NCBI GenBank assembly: GCA_024180945.1
Contig: JAKSGN010000037.1
Location: forward strand, 997,501-1,061,500
Reading direction: 5' to 3'
Origin: Macrophomina tecta
Taxonomy: Eukaryota > Ascomycota > Dothideomycetes > Botryosphaeriales > Botryosphaeriaceae
Length of the DNA stretch: 64,000 nucleotides
Positions within the stretch are counted from its first letter, which is position 1. The number at the start of each line of letters is the position of its first letter. Made by a program: the position numbers and the translations under genes. Below are positions 33,571 through 45,590 of this stretch, piece by piece. The notes under the pieces are model-generated. The model saw only the letters and a list, made by a program, of their open reading frames with translations. It was not told the DNA's origin and made no database searches.

Positions 33571-34340
33571 GTGTGTAAGGGTTTCCGGTCTGCGTTCGGG
33601 CGAAGGAAGTTGGAGGATGAGTTCTGGGAGAGGTATTGGTTTAGCACGGAGGACAGAGGAGCTCGCGGGGCGATACTGTAAGCAATGCGGGTTCGTGAGG
33701 ACTGGGGCAGCTGCTCCGAAGCTCACGTACTCGAGCTGATTGGACGGATGCTCCTCTTTGGGGCTTAACGGCGGAGTTCGGAGTAATGCGTCCCTGTAAT
33801 TAGACGAAGCGAGTATATGATAGGTCGACCGAATAGGACGATGGGTGCGCGACCGTGGACTTGAGCGGAGAACGGGAAGATGCGCTGTGGGGGTAGAGCG
33901 ATTAAAGCATGATTAGCAGGTTCAATTCTTGGTTGCCTGGGGGGGACGGCGGAAGATGACGTTGAGATTCTACCTGCAGGCCCTGGGGCGCACGTTGGCG
34001 GAACGTTCAGCTGTCAGCCTGAAAACGCACAATTCGCCGCAGCTCGCAGCGGGCAAGGGCCAGCTGCTGCCGCCATCAAGAGATCTGAAACATCGAAGCC
34101 AACTTTTGCGATGGGAGACGAATGCGGGGTAGGCGTCTGTCTGTGTGCAACTCAGGTGGTTCCCACCGGCGCGCACCGTGTGGAAGGGATGGTGAAGGAA
34201 GGGCCGAACGCGATAATATGTATTTTGTGAGGCCACGGGCCGTTTCGCCCGCAGCCAATGCTCTAGGAACAATAACCTCCGCCCTCCCATTGCCTCCTCC
34301 GCCAGCCGTATCATCTTCGTCGTCGCTTCTCTTCTGTACT
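33571..34340. other. intergenic between NAPE-PLD-like gene and PHO88
   Basis: 0.77 kb on the 5' side of the NAPE-PLD-like gene and 3' of PHO88. No supported gene. A tRNA-like fragment near 33890-33945 (GGTAGAGCG ... GGTTCAATTCTTGG) was examined and rejected. Confidence 0.5.
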
Positions 34341-35109
34341 CTACTCGTCCTTGACGCCACCGCGGCCGGCACGCTCGGCCTGCTCGATGCTCTTCTTGTC
34401 CGTCTTGATCTCGCCGCCGGCCATGGCGCCCATGAGGCCGCCGCTGGCCTTGAAGGGCCGCTTGAGGTCGCCAGAAGCGGGCTTGCCGAAGAGGTGGATC
34501 TTGACCAGGTTGCCCTCGAAGGCGCCCTTGAGCGGGATGATGCTCTGGATGAGAAGCGGGTTGGTGTACTTGAAGTAGAAGTGCATGACGCCCATCATGC
34601 CGACACCCATCAACTGGGTCTTGTACAGCTGCTTGAGCTGGGCCGTGTCGTAGGCGTGCACCGTCGTCGTGACAGCCTTCGGCTCCTCGCCGCTGCCCGG
34701 GGGCGCTGGCTCCACGTATTTCAGCACCGTCATGTCTGTTGCATTGTACAAACGTCAGCCTGCCGCTCCCACTCGTGTCGTTGTTGGAAAGCGCGCCGAC
34801 GCACCCTTTTTCTTATCTATCTGCGTCTTCACGTAGAAGTAGATGCCGGCAATGATGAGGTTGGATACGACATATGTGAGGCGCACGAAGTTCAGCACGT
34901 TCGGGTCATCGAACGGAATGCGCTTCGACACCTGCATCATCACCCTGCGATGCACACGATGTCAGAATGGCCGCATGCGACTGGAAAAGAGGACGGAGGC
35001 GCGTACAAGATGATGGCGAGGTTGGTACTGCGACGCGCACGCGCGGGTTAGCAGAGTGCTCAATCAGTCGCGTGTGGAATGCGCCGACTCACATCTGAGG
35101 GTTGACCAT
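34341..35109 (-). CDS. PHO88: Pho88/Snd3, ER targeting membrane protein
   Basis: Four exons (35109-35093, 35027-35007, 34944-34805, 34735-34341) encode 190 residues, close to the yeast length. The first two exons are only 17 and 21 nt, and the introns are 65, 62 and 69 nt. The joined N-terminus reads MVNPQITNLAIILVMMQVSK, matching the conserved Pho88 start; no other splice choice restores it. Membrane segments lie at about 5-16 and 32-48 (FVRLTYVVSNLIIAGIYFYV). The conserved C-terminal body has DMTVLKYVEP, MGVMHFYFKYTNPLLIQS, VKIHLFGKPASGDLKRPFKA and the family's TDKKSIEQAERAG ending. Snd3 works in the SRP-independent SND route that targets proteins with internal membrane segments to the ER; Pho88 was first linked to phosphate transporter maturation. 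Confidence 0.95.
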
Positions 35110-36595
35110 GTTGGGCGGTTGCAAGAGGCGGCGGCGCGGGTCAGTCGTGGGCAGAGGAACGGGGACGGGCTAGAGGGAGGCGCAGAGGAAGCGGACGGCG
35201 GCGGTGGAGGATATTTATTCTCGTTGAGTTCGGGCGGCGAGGGAAGGAAGGCAACGTTGCAGATCTGAAGGGTCCAAGCTGCCCGGCCCGGCCAAGAGAA
35301 AGCCTGATGACCGCCGCCGCCACCGCTCCCACTCTTGTGAACGCAATTTCCTCCGGCTTCGCTCCTGCGCCTCTGGATTCCGTTGTGAGTGTCGGCCGGA
35401 GAATATGGCCGTGGGACTTGGAGTCCCATGGCAACAATCGGTGTATGGACGGTACGCACAGTCATCCGGATGCACGTGTTGCCATGGCTTGCCCATTCTA
35501 AACCGGTCAGAAGCCTGGGTTCTTGAACCCCGCATACCGGTATTGCAGGGCAGAAAACTCATCATGTGACGTGTGTAGCAGAGAGCAATGGCCTATGCGA
35601 AAGAAAACACATCCAGGAGGGTGGGTGAGTTTTCGATGAACGCGCAGTGACTATCTCTCCGTCGCCGAACAAGAAGATAAAAGCAGGCGACGCACCGCCC
35701 ATCTTGCTCCTTCTTTGCTGCACATCCATGGCCGCCTGCGTGGTAGGCATTGAGTCATTAGAAGCGCAGCAACTGGAAGAGGCAATCGCCAGGGCGTCAG
35801 TTCATTCTTGCACGGGGCCATCGCCAGAAATCATTGCACCAACAAGCGCAGAAGATTCAATGAGAATCGGAGCTTCCATCCACTTGACCGCCGCGACTGA
35901 CACTTGGAGCAGTTCACACAACGCAAGCTATGTCAAAGGAGACACAAACGCAGGTCGGCAGCGGCAATGGCAGCAACAGCAGCAAGCAAGCAAGCAAGTC
36001 ATGAAACGAGGATGCAAAGATGACATTGCTTATTCGTTTAGATACAATTATGTACAGACGGGCAGGCATGTTCTCTTTCTCCTCAATATTCAGCTCAGCC
36101 CTTTTTTCCTTCGAGCTAGATGAAGACAGGAACGCTTCTAACACCTGATAATGACCCAATGCCGTGGAAGAGCGGGTTTCTAGGAAGATGTCCCCTCTCA
36201 TTCCATACTCGCTTTGGAAGAACACTCAGAGCAAACGCCACTAATACTGAAGCAGAAAACATAAAATCAGGCAGGTAAAACAATAAAAGCCACCATAAGA
36301 ACCCCCCACCTTGACAATATCTGGTATCTGGTCGTTGCTTCAAAGAGGCATTACAAGGGTCGGAGTAAAAGAAGACTACAACAGACTGAATCAGATCTTA
36401 GACATTCCTGCCAAAACCTCTCCTTGCCATCCTGAATCCCCTTCCTGAGTTTCTGATCCAGTTCTTTGCAATCCTTCAAAATAAGGCCACATTGCAATCC
36501 TTTCAATAAGTGTGACCAAAGAAAATTGGCAGCCGCGCGCCGATATCCAGCTTTTGAGATTCACTTGGTTTCGTCTTTTCCTGTTTGCCTCTTCC
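35110..36595. other. intergenic between PHO88 and SNT1-like gene
   Basis: 1.5 kb. A 158-codon frame on the plus strand (35647-36123) begins with GTG and shows no motif. A (GCAA)n repeat lies at about 35982-35998. The region probably holds the PHO88 promoter and the SNT1 3' UTR. Confidence 0.5.
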
Positions 36596-37907
36596 TCATC
36601 GCCTGTTGGGGCCGAACAGCCCTCCACTCTGGTCTCTGGCACCTCCAAAAATATTCCTGGCCTGCGCCTGTTGCCTCTCCCACTCGTCGCGTTCTCTCTG
36701 CCTGTCGACTCTGTCCCTATCTAGGTATTGCCTTTCCAGACGCTCTCGCTCCGCACGGTCCATACGCTCCCTACTCATGATCTCATCGTGCCGACGCATC
36801 TGCTCTTCGCGCTGCTGTGCTGCCGCCACTTCCTCACGATATCGGTGCTCACGGTGGGCCTGTGCATGCGCGTGCGCCTGGGCTTGTGCTTGTTGGTGCT
36901 GCGCCGCGGCTGCAGCAGCCTCTTGCTGGCGACGCATCGCCGACTCCTGGTCACGGCGCATCATAGCTTCAAGACCACGCTGGGCGGCTGAAGGGACTTG
37001 CCCAGCAAAGTTATGAGCGTGTGAGTGCTCAGAAGTCGTGGGAAGGCCGTGGTGCGTCGGTGGTGCGGGTGGTGGCGGGTACCCTATGTGCCCCGTTGGA
37101 GTGTGGGTGTTGCGCGAGGGTGGCGGAGGGACTGCGCCAGGGCCAACCGACGAGAAACGAGAAGCTGGGTGATCGGCCTGGCTTGGTGTTGGCTGGCGCA
37201 TAAAGTGTGGCTGCACGAACGAAGTGTTGCGGCTGTGTTGGTGGGCGGCCTGTGCCTGAGCTTGAACCTCACGCTCACGCAGCATTTGATCATTACGATC
37301 TTGTTGCTCAGCAAGCCGGATGGCACGCTCGCGCTCAATCATATTCTCGTACGCTTGGTTCTGCGGCTGCGAGTATGACAGAGTGCGGTTCTGCATGGCA
37401 GCTTGCTCGTTGCGCTGAACCTGCTGCTGCACTTGCGGTTGAGGTACCAGTTGCTGGATTGATTGTGGTGGAGTCATTTGAGCGTACGGGTTGGCGGCGA
37501 GAACAGGGCCTGGAGCTTCACCACGCGCAGGGCTGGGTGCAGCAGGAAGAGGCTGCAAAGGCGTTGGGACTTGTTGACGCGAAGGCTGCGCGTGCGTGTA
37601 CGAGGGCGTCCGTGAGTGGTGTGGTGTATGAGAGGGAGTTGGGGAATGAACGTTTCGGGGTTGCGTCTGTGTGTTCAACTGGCTGAGAGTAGCTCGGTGA
37701 TTACTAGGGAATTGTTGACGACCTTCCATAGATAACGGGGCTTGCGGCTGCTGAATGGCACTCGGATGCGGTGAGCTAGTCTGTGATACAGCAGGCGGAG
37801 CCTGAGAGTAGGCGGGCCTCGCCCACGGATCCCTGGAGGGAGGCGGCTGAGACTGTTCTCGAGCGGGGGCCTCCATTGGCCGGCGCTGTGGTGGGGCCTG
37901 CATCTGC

Positions 37908-37939
<32 letters not shown>

Positions 37940-40900
37940 TTGTTGCTGAAGGTAGGCTTGCCTAGAAAATGGACTGTTTGGTGCCGGCGATTCCGCATAG
38001 AGCTCTTTGCGATGAGGGTATGCAGGAGAAGAGCTTGACATGGGCATGGCTTGGGGCGGCGGAGCGCTGGTCTGGTGGATGGGTCTGCCTTGTGCCGAGT
38101 AAGGGCGCTCATGAGGAAGTACATTTGACCGATCATCGACTGGCGGTTTCTGTTCCTTAGGCTTCGGCGGTTCTAAGGGAGCAGGGTTGAGAAGATCTGC
38201 CAAATTCGAAGTCTTCCGAGGTTCAACTGGAGCTGCACGAGGTGTAGCTTGAACAGGAGGAGGCGGCGGCACATAGATCTGTTGCGGCTCCTCCCTCTTC
38301 GGGGATACTGGCCTGGAAGATACCCGGCCTGGTGGTTGAGCGACCGGCAATTGGCTCGGAGTCTCAGTGAGATGGCGGAAGGGCGGCGGTGCACGCGAAA
38401 ATGCTGCCTGTTGCATCTGCCCATGCCTTGGTTCGGCAGAACTAGGTGTCGATGGCTCAGAACCCCTCTGTGGTGGAAGCTGCGGTGGCATACTGGATCT
38501 GTAAACGCTGTGATGAACTGCAGTGGATGAGGCAAACAGGTCGGGCTGTTGGGCGGCTTGAGCGTCTCTTTCGCGTTGTTCCGTAGAAACGCGAGGGAAT
38601 CTCGGATCCTGCATCTGTTGCGGCCCCGGAAGTCCCTGGCTGAATTGGCGTTTATGATGATGCTCCGCGTGAATATCTCTGGGAGGTTCGGGTGGCGCTT
38701 GTCGCACTTCTGCTTGCACGAGAGTGGATCTTGAGGGCTCGCGCTGAGAAAAGAATCCACGACGAGGACCTGGCATCTCATGCTGGGGAGGCTTCCCGTA
38801 TGTGGGGGGGTGATTACTAGGCGCTGGAACACTGGTGGGGGGAATAACCGACGCTGGAGGGGTGGACGTAGACATAGCAGGGCTGGCTTGGGCGAGCGGC
38901 TGAAAGCGAGATCCGGATTGGACATGAGGAGAAGCAGTCCTAGCAGGCAGGTCAGCAGCTGGAGGGGATTGTTTAACATCTACAATCTCAGCTGGTGTAG
39001 GTGCCAATGTTCGAGGGATTGCGGGCTGAGTAGCTTCGTAGCGACGCTTTGTCGAGACTGTTGGCGGTGGCGGGGGGCCGAGGTCTTCCCCGCGCTTCCG
39101 CCTCTCATCTGCTGCTTGTGCAATCTCAACAAGCTCAGGATGATTTCCTGAATCAGTCTTACGGACGTACTCATTTTTAACCATCGCCGCAGTTTTGGTT
39201 CCCATCTGCCTTGCAATTGCCTGGAAGTCCGTGCCGTAGTATCCAAGATAGTTTCGGAAATCTGTTGATTCATTGACAGACCAATAACTGGACATACCAC
39301 CAGCGCGAGAGCTGGTTCCGCGACCCTTTGGCCTTTCAGGTACCGGTGCAGGCTGTGGCATTTGGAAAGAGCCCTCGCCGAATTGACCAGCCACCTCGGG
39401 TTGAACTGAGGTATGCCGTGCGAGGAGGGCTGCTTCTTCTTCCATCCTTGGGAGTTTGGTGGGATCCAGAGAACCATCTGCGTGATAGAAGTCCTTATCG
39501 ATCTTTTGAGGAGATACTGATGGAGCAGGGGCGAGATTTTGGGCAGCACGACCTCTCTTGGCACCCTTTTCCTTTGCGACGCGCTGGCGCTTGACTGGCT
39601 TCTCAGTAGTCGGCTCCACGGTTTCTCCCCTTGTTGACGCGCCCCTCTGCCGTCCGGGGGTTGGGACTGGAGTAACTTGATCTTCTTGGACTTCTTTATC
39701 ACCAAATGTTGGTGCTGCTGCACGTCGAGGTCGACCACGCTCTGTAGTAGTGGCCACCGCACCGTCCTCACCTTCGACCTGATCAGTACTGGCGAAAGGG
39801 ATGGCAGTCTTTCTTCCTTTGGGTATTCCAGCCCGCCTCTTTGCCTTGCGGCGGCCTGTAGGCGGCTTGTATTCACCATTCCACTTGGTGGCGTAGTAAT
39901 GGTTAATACATTCCCTGAATGTACGACCAGGAAGAGCTTTGGCAATCTCACCCCAATCCTTAGGAGACTGCAGGTAGGCGGCGACCAAAGCCTTGTGCTC
40001 CTCCGGTGAAAAGTCATCCTCGGGAGGCTCGAAGCCGAAGGTTAGGATGCCCTTACCGGGTTCTCGAAGCCGGTTGGTATTGACAAATTGCCGACGTTGT
40101 AGTTCCTCTTCCGGAAGCATGTCGGGGATGGGTGCCTGGCCGTTGGAAAATGGATTTTTGCTGGCCTCTTCTTCTCGCCTCTGCTTTTCGATCCTCTCTT
40201 CTTCCATTCTCCTCGACTCGGCAAGAATATTTTCAAGGTCGTAGTCTGTTACATGACGTTGCCTGTGAGCAGGTCCTACTGGGAGAGCAGTCTCACTAGG
40301 AGATGCCGCTGTCTCTTGCTCTTCGGTCTTCTCTTTCTCCTCACGCAGAGCGGCCTCTCTTTCTCTTTGCCCTGCTTCAAGACCCCACTGTCTGTACTGA
40401 ATTCTAAAAACATTCAGGGCCGTGTCTTGGAATTCCTGTTCAGCACGCAGTGTGTTGAAGAGCCTGTCCTTGATTGCGGCCATAATATTGGTCTTAAGGC
40501 TGGTGCTCTCTTGGTCAGGATCCGATAGAGGAGTCGGCGGACCACGGTTGAGATAAGGTAACGAATGTAAGTCCGCTTCCGTAATAGATTCATCTCCACT
40601 GGAGCTCCCGACTTCAGCACCCTCATCTTCAACGCCGGTGGCCTCACCCATTTCGATATCTTCAGACTCTTCAGCTTTCGGTGTCGGCAGTTTGGGTGGC
40701 TCAACCCTCGGTGCATGTTCGATTATGGATGGCGATAGTTTCTCCTCTTTTGCCTTCACTGGTTCTGTCACGGGCCCGATCGTAGACTGAGTTGGAGAAC
40801 GGATATCTTCCTCCATCTTCTCTGGATCCGAAGCCGGTTGGGTCTTCTCGACGGCAGCCGCGGCTTCCAGTTCTGCGTGGGACTCTTGCTGAGGGAGGTC

Positions 40901-43318
40901 TCTCTCAGTAATGCGAGACAGACGCATGAGAACCTTGAAGGTGTTGCTGCAACGGAACCTCTGGTCTTCCAGATTCTTTAGTCGAGCCTCAAGGAGAGCC
41001 TTCTCCCGCTCGTATCTAGTCTGACTCTGGCTAAAGAATTCATCATCCACGTCCATCTCATCATCATCATCACTGGCTTCGTCAGACTGTGATTCTCTAG
41101 CTTGAGGCTCTGCAGGCTGTGGAGTGATTGACGGTCGCTCTGGCTTGAGATTCGAATCTGAAACTGCAAACGCGGAATTACGCCTGGCGCTAAAAGCCTC
41201 CGGAGCTTCGTCGCGAGACCTGATCTCACCGGCAGATTTTCGCCGCATGGCCACAGTGTCATGCGCTGTTGGTGTCGGTGTGGCAGGTCCGCTGACTGGC
41301 GATCCGACTGCAAAAGCTGGAGATCTGGGCCTATTTGGCGCGTAGGCATCCTTCTCGTCACCATCGGCACCTCGCTTTGCCGGTACTATCGGACCCGGAC
41401 CGCGAGGATACCTTGGTGCATCAGGCCGAATCCACTGAAGGTTCCTTCCCGGAATGCCCATCATTGGTGGTCTCGATGCATTCATTGGCGCTCGTTCAGC
41501 TTGCGGGAAAAGAGCGGCCCTAGGGGCAACTGGTGGCGCTCTATCAGCCTTGGGACCCGTAGGGATTGGAGGGCCGGAGGCGAGACCAGCATTTGGTCCC
41601 CTCGGAGAAGTACTGAAAGGACCAGAGGCCCGCGGTCCAAGCGGAATATTTGCCGCTGGTGGCCCTTCTCGTGGTGGTACAGGCGGTGGAGGAATGAGGC
41701 GGTTATGAGGCTGTTGAGGAGAAACAAGTCCTCGAGGCCCTGTTGGAGGAGTGGGTGCAGGTGGACGGGACTGGAGTGCGGCAGGCCCCGTTGGTGGAGC
41801 AATGGGTGGTGACGGGGGCCGGGAACGAGCAATTGACTCATTTGGTTCAGCTGGTATCGCTGTAGGGGCCGATGTCCCTTGGTTTGATGTTTGAGGTCCA
41901 TGCTCGAGCTTTGGCTTAGGCTGCTCCGCGGCAGCACTGGCGCCCTGATGACCATCAGGTAGCGGCTTATCAATAAGAGGCTTCTCGGCAATGCGTGTGG
42001 CTTTAGGTCCAGTAGGTGCTGTTGGCGGGACAGCTGATAACGCCTTGGGCGCGCTTGGTGGAATCTTCGGTCCGGGAGGCACAACGGACGCAGGCGCACC
42101 GGGCTGTGCCGCCTGGGGGGGCCTCCAAACGTTCGAGGTAGGCGTTGTAAAAGTGGCCGCCGGTTTTGGGAATGAAGAAACGGAACCAAACGCTGGCACT
42201 TGGGGAGCTTGTGGGGGAGGAGAAGATGCTCGTGGTCCATACCGGTCCCTGGAAGCCTCTGCACGTGCCGCAATGTAATCTGGCTTGTCCTTGGCTGATC
42301 CAGGCTCTTGAACAACGGAAGCGCGTCGACTAGGAAGAAGTTCCCGCGGGAGGTCGACCGTACTCGAACGGTCCAGACCACCATGACCCGATATCGAAGG
42401 GTGACGAGGACTCTGGTGAGAAGTGGAACTTGCGGCGCTGGAGTATCGACCATCATGGGCTACACTTGCTCGCCGAATGTCCGCATCCCTCGACGACACA
42501 GGGTCACGCTTGTATCTGTCGACATCCCGGTCGTCTCTGTAAAATGGCCGGTCATCATCGCGACGGTCGAACCTCCGGTCATCTCTCCGATCATTTAGTC
42601 GATCATCCCGTGAGGAATCCTTCTCCCACCTTGGACGTGGAGATCTGCTCCTGGGTCGGAAAGAGTTCCGGTCGTCGGCGAAAGACCCACGGCCACGCCC
42701 ACGATTGTCCCAATCTCCTCTCCCCCTTCCACGGGCACTGAAGCCACCACGTCCATGGAAGCCGAATGCGCTGGATGGAGGATCGGAGTAATTAGAGCCT
42801 GCTGACGGAGGGCCGTCTCTTGCGCTCCTACGAGCGCGGTCAATGTCTAGCTCGCGGGGTCCAAAATCTCGCGAATCACGCGAGTCTCGAGAATCTCGTC
42901 CTGGAGAACGTGCACGAGGGGAAAGCGGTCGGTCGCGCCGATCAAAATGCCGATCCCTGTCACCGCCACGCCATGAAGATCCGCCCCTTCCATCGCTGAG
43001 TGGTGGCGCATCCCTTAACTCTCGATACTCGGACCTTGCTGGAAAGCCCCGACCGCGTGGACCTGCAGGCACTGAAGCACCTCCACCGGGGGGAGGCCCT
43101 CTGGTTGAGTCTGAGAGAGCCTTTGGACCACGCGGGACGTCCCTTGAAGCGGAGCCACTGACGGAATCCGGATACGGCCTTGAGTTGCTCGGTTCGTCGT
43201 TTCGGGGGATAAAACTTGAACCACCGTAAGTCGTCGAAGAGCGTCGGTCAGCGTATCGTGGAGGCGTTCGGTCACGCGATGTGTAGCGGGAGTCGTTGGA
43301 AGGATATCTTGATGACAT
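36596..43318 (-). CDS. SNT1: Snt1/NCoR-like SANT-domain subunit of Set3-type deacetylase complex
   Basis: A single open frame of 2240 residues with an ATG start. The N-terminal ~330 residues are Arg/Ser/Asp/Gly-rich, then Pro/Ala-rich. A charged helical region (about 760-1080, for example RYEREKALLEARLKNLEDQR) leads into the first SANT domain at about 1092-1150 (DDFSPEEHKALVAAYL, KDWGEIAKALPGRTFRECIN, HYYATKW). A second SANT-like domain lies at about 1339-1388 (SYWSVNESTDFRNYLGYYGT, DFQAIARQMGTKTAAMVKNE). Paired SANT domains with a helical region before them are the layout of yeast Snt1 and animal NCoR/SMRT, which scaffold histone deacetylases. The C-terminal third is Pro/Gln-rich, with 15 consecutive Gln near 1790, and ends in a long Arg/Glu/Gln helix (about 2110-2230). 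Cryptic introns are not needed. Identity as Snt1 is inferred from the two SANT domains and size. Confidence 0.85.
37909..37953 (-). repeat. 15-residue polyglutamine tract in SNT1-like CDS
   Basis: Fifteen Gln codons in a row, mixed CAG and CAA (3 CAG, 2 CAA, 7 CAG, 2 CAA, 1 CAG on the coding strand in one orientation). The uninterrupted CAG core of seven is the part most likely to vary in length. Confidence 0.85.
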
Positions 43319-45590
43319 CCTATCCTCCTTCCCTTATTCTGTCGATGCAAGGTACAAGTCTAGACACTAAGCTCCCGACAGCATGAGTATTTGGGCACGG
43401 GGCACCTACACATGAAGGCCTCGTTAGCAGCATGACCGCAGATATACCCAGTAGTAGGAGAAGATTAGGGGCTAAAGTAAGAAAGCGTGACGAGATATCA
43501 TAGCTATGCTGCGGAAAGCAAGCCGGGTAAGGGTACGGTGAGATTGATGATGAAGACAGTTTGCATGGTGTAGAAAAAGGGAGGAAGGGGGCAGTGCAGT
43601 TTTTTCAACAGATCTTTTAAAACGCGACTGCATAAGCGAGCCCCGTTTGCTCAACGAAAGCCCTCATGTCCTGGCCAGGGAGCAATCTTGGTAGGTCCCA
43701 GATTTGGATGCACCAGTACCACAGCGGCGGAGCTCGATCTCGGCGGGCCCCAAGATCTGCGCGTCCCAGGGTAGAGGCTCATGACGGGTAAGTGTAGAAG
43801 CAGTGACAGCGGGGTTGACAGCGAGAGATACGTACCCAGTGTGGAAAATGCGGAAGGAAGACGGATGGAGCGTGGAGGTCGCCGAAGTGTTGTTTCAAAA
43901 ATAGGCTAGCCGGGCGGATAAGCTTGGCAGCGTCCGAGCGTCTTTACCGATCGCCCAGGGAAGGCGAGACCAGAGACAAGTGCCTGACGGGTGACAACGC
44001 CCTGACAGGCCAGGCTCCACCCGCTGAAGGGCGTCTGCTGCTCGTCACCGCGGCGCTGCAGCAGCACGGAACAGGACAGACACGGCACAGGCTGCTGCTG
44101 GTGAGCTCGGCGGGCTCTCGTGCGGGCCTGCAGGACGGCGCAGTCGCGGTGCACCCTGGCTAGGCCTTGACGTGGCGGTTCTCGGCTCCGCAGGCTGTCT
44201 GCGGCTCGGAGACGGATGGAGATGAGTCGGGCGAAGGTCGCTCACTGCGCCTGGCGCATCACGATGGGAGGCGGGGCGGGGGTGGACGCACGAGAGGGTG
44301 CGTGGGCTGGGCTGGTGTTGTTGCGGGTGTTGTCAAGAGATGAGAGGAGATGTGAGACGAGAAGAACGGACCGGGACACAATCGACTGCGGGTTAGGGCC
44401 GCTCCACCGCCCTGGAAGAGCACTTGCAGAAGCACTGCGCTCCCCATTCCGCATGCGCGCCGCTGATTGGCTGGCCTTTTCAAGATGATGCGTGGAGAGC
44501 CCCGAGACAGGGTTGTCGGCTGGAGCTAGCCCATGCTATGCGCAGCCCAAGCCCTCCGCTGCGCCGCTGAAACATTGATCGAGGGCGTGTCACCGCAGCC
44601 CGCACTCCCGCAGCCTTCTCCAGCAGATGCGGCGTCTGTCAGTGAGCGCGTCAGCCTGCGAGCTGCAGCGCTGCCGGGCGCGAGCAGCAGCAGCAGCAGC
44701 GGCAGCACGTCCGGCGCCGCCAGCCGCAGGCCCAGGGCCATCTCCCCGCGTGCGTGCGTTCGTGCAGCAGCCTGTCGCCTCAACCGGCATCCGTCAGGGG
44801 TCGGATGAACTTCAAGGTTTTCGCGCCAGATGCGTGCGGCGGGCCAGGCGCACGCATCCCTGCTTCTCAGCCCGTGAAGTGCCCAAAACAAGGGGCGCTC
44901 TGGGCGATCCGCCATGCGCTAACGCTCCACCGAGCCTGGGCCAATCAAAGCCGTGACGTCGTTTTCTCTGCGGAACCCAATCCAGCGCCCAGGTGCTGCA
45001 GCACGCGGCGCGACGAGCAAAAAACTGCTGCGGCCGCCGCTTCTGCTGCGTTGGCTGCGCGCCCGTGTCGATGCGTGCTGCTGCCGCCTGGAGTGATCCC
45101 CCGGACTGACCGAGCGTGCCGCCACGTGCAGCTCGAATCCTTGCGCACGTTCTGCGGAGAGAAATGAAGCAAGAGATGGCGATGGGCACAGCCTCACCTC
45201 TGGTGGGCCAGCGCTCTGTCTACCTTGGCCTTCGCAACCACGGTAGGCATCACGACCAGAGTGCGGCGCTGATGCAGCCATCACCACAAGCTTCAACTCC
45301 ATACGCGCCACTCGCCGTGTGCCGTCCGAAACTTCATGCGGACCGACCTCGTATCCTTGGCGGCCGGCAGAGTCTGCCCGCAACGGGTGCCAGGTGGCTG
45401 CACAGATGATGGGAAAGACGCGCCAACGGCGTCGGCGTCTTCTGAGCCCGCCTAGCAGCTGCCACGGCGGGCCGTCTGACACGAGACGCAATCATGATCG
45501 CGCGGCCGGGCCCTTGCCGAAGCATCCCCGCGAAGGGTCTTAACGATTTTCACTCGCCGCAACATCACCCCAGACATTTCAACAAAGAAC
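43319..45590. promoter_or_regulatory. 2.27-kb divergent region SNT1 / deoxyhypusine synthase
   Basis: Separates the two start codons and must hold both promoters. The left 500 bp are of balanced composition; the rest is GC-rich with stop-poor frames on both strands and no motif. A (CAG)n run lies at about 44683-44702. Just before the deoxyhypusine synthase ATG the leader is CA-rich (AACATCACCCCAGACATTTC), a typical fungal 5' UTR. Confidence 0.5.

Noticed and set aside
33890..33945. tRNA-like boxes (GGTAGAGCG ... GGTTCAATTCTTGG)
   Set aside because: The apparent A and B boxes are present, but no 5' strand pairs with the 3' GGTTGCC to make an acceptor stem and no proper anticodon stem forms.
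35647..36123. 158-codon plus-strand ORF between PHO88 and SNT1
   Set aside because: Begins with GTG, contains a simple GCAA repeat and shows no motif.
38980..42456. Long alternative-frame ORFs (324-345 codons) inside the SNT1-like gene
   Set aside because: They lie within the 2240-residue coding frame on the same strand and mirror its codon bias; no independent motif.
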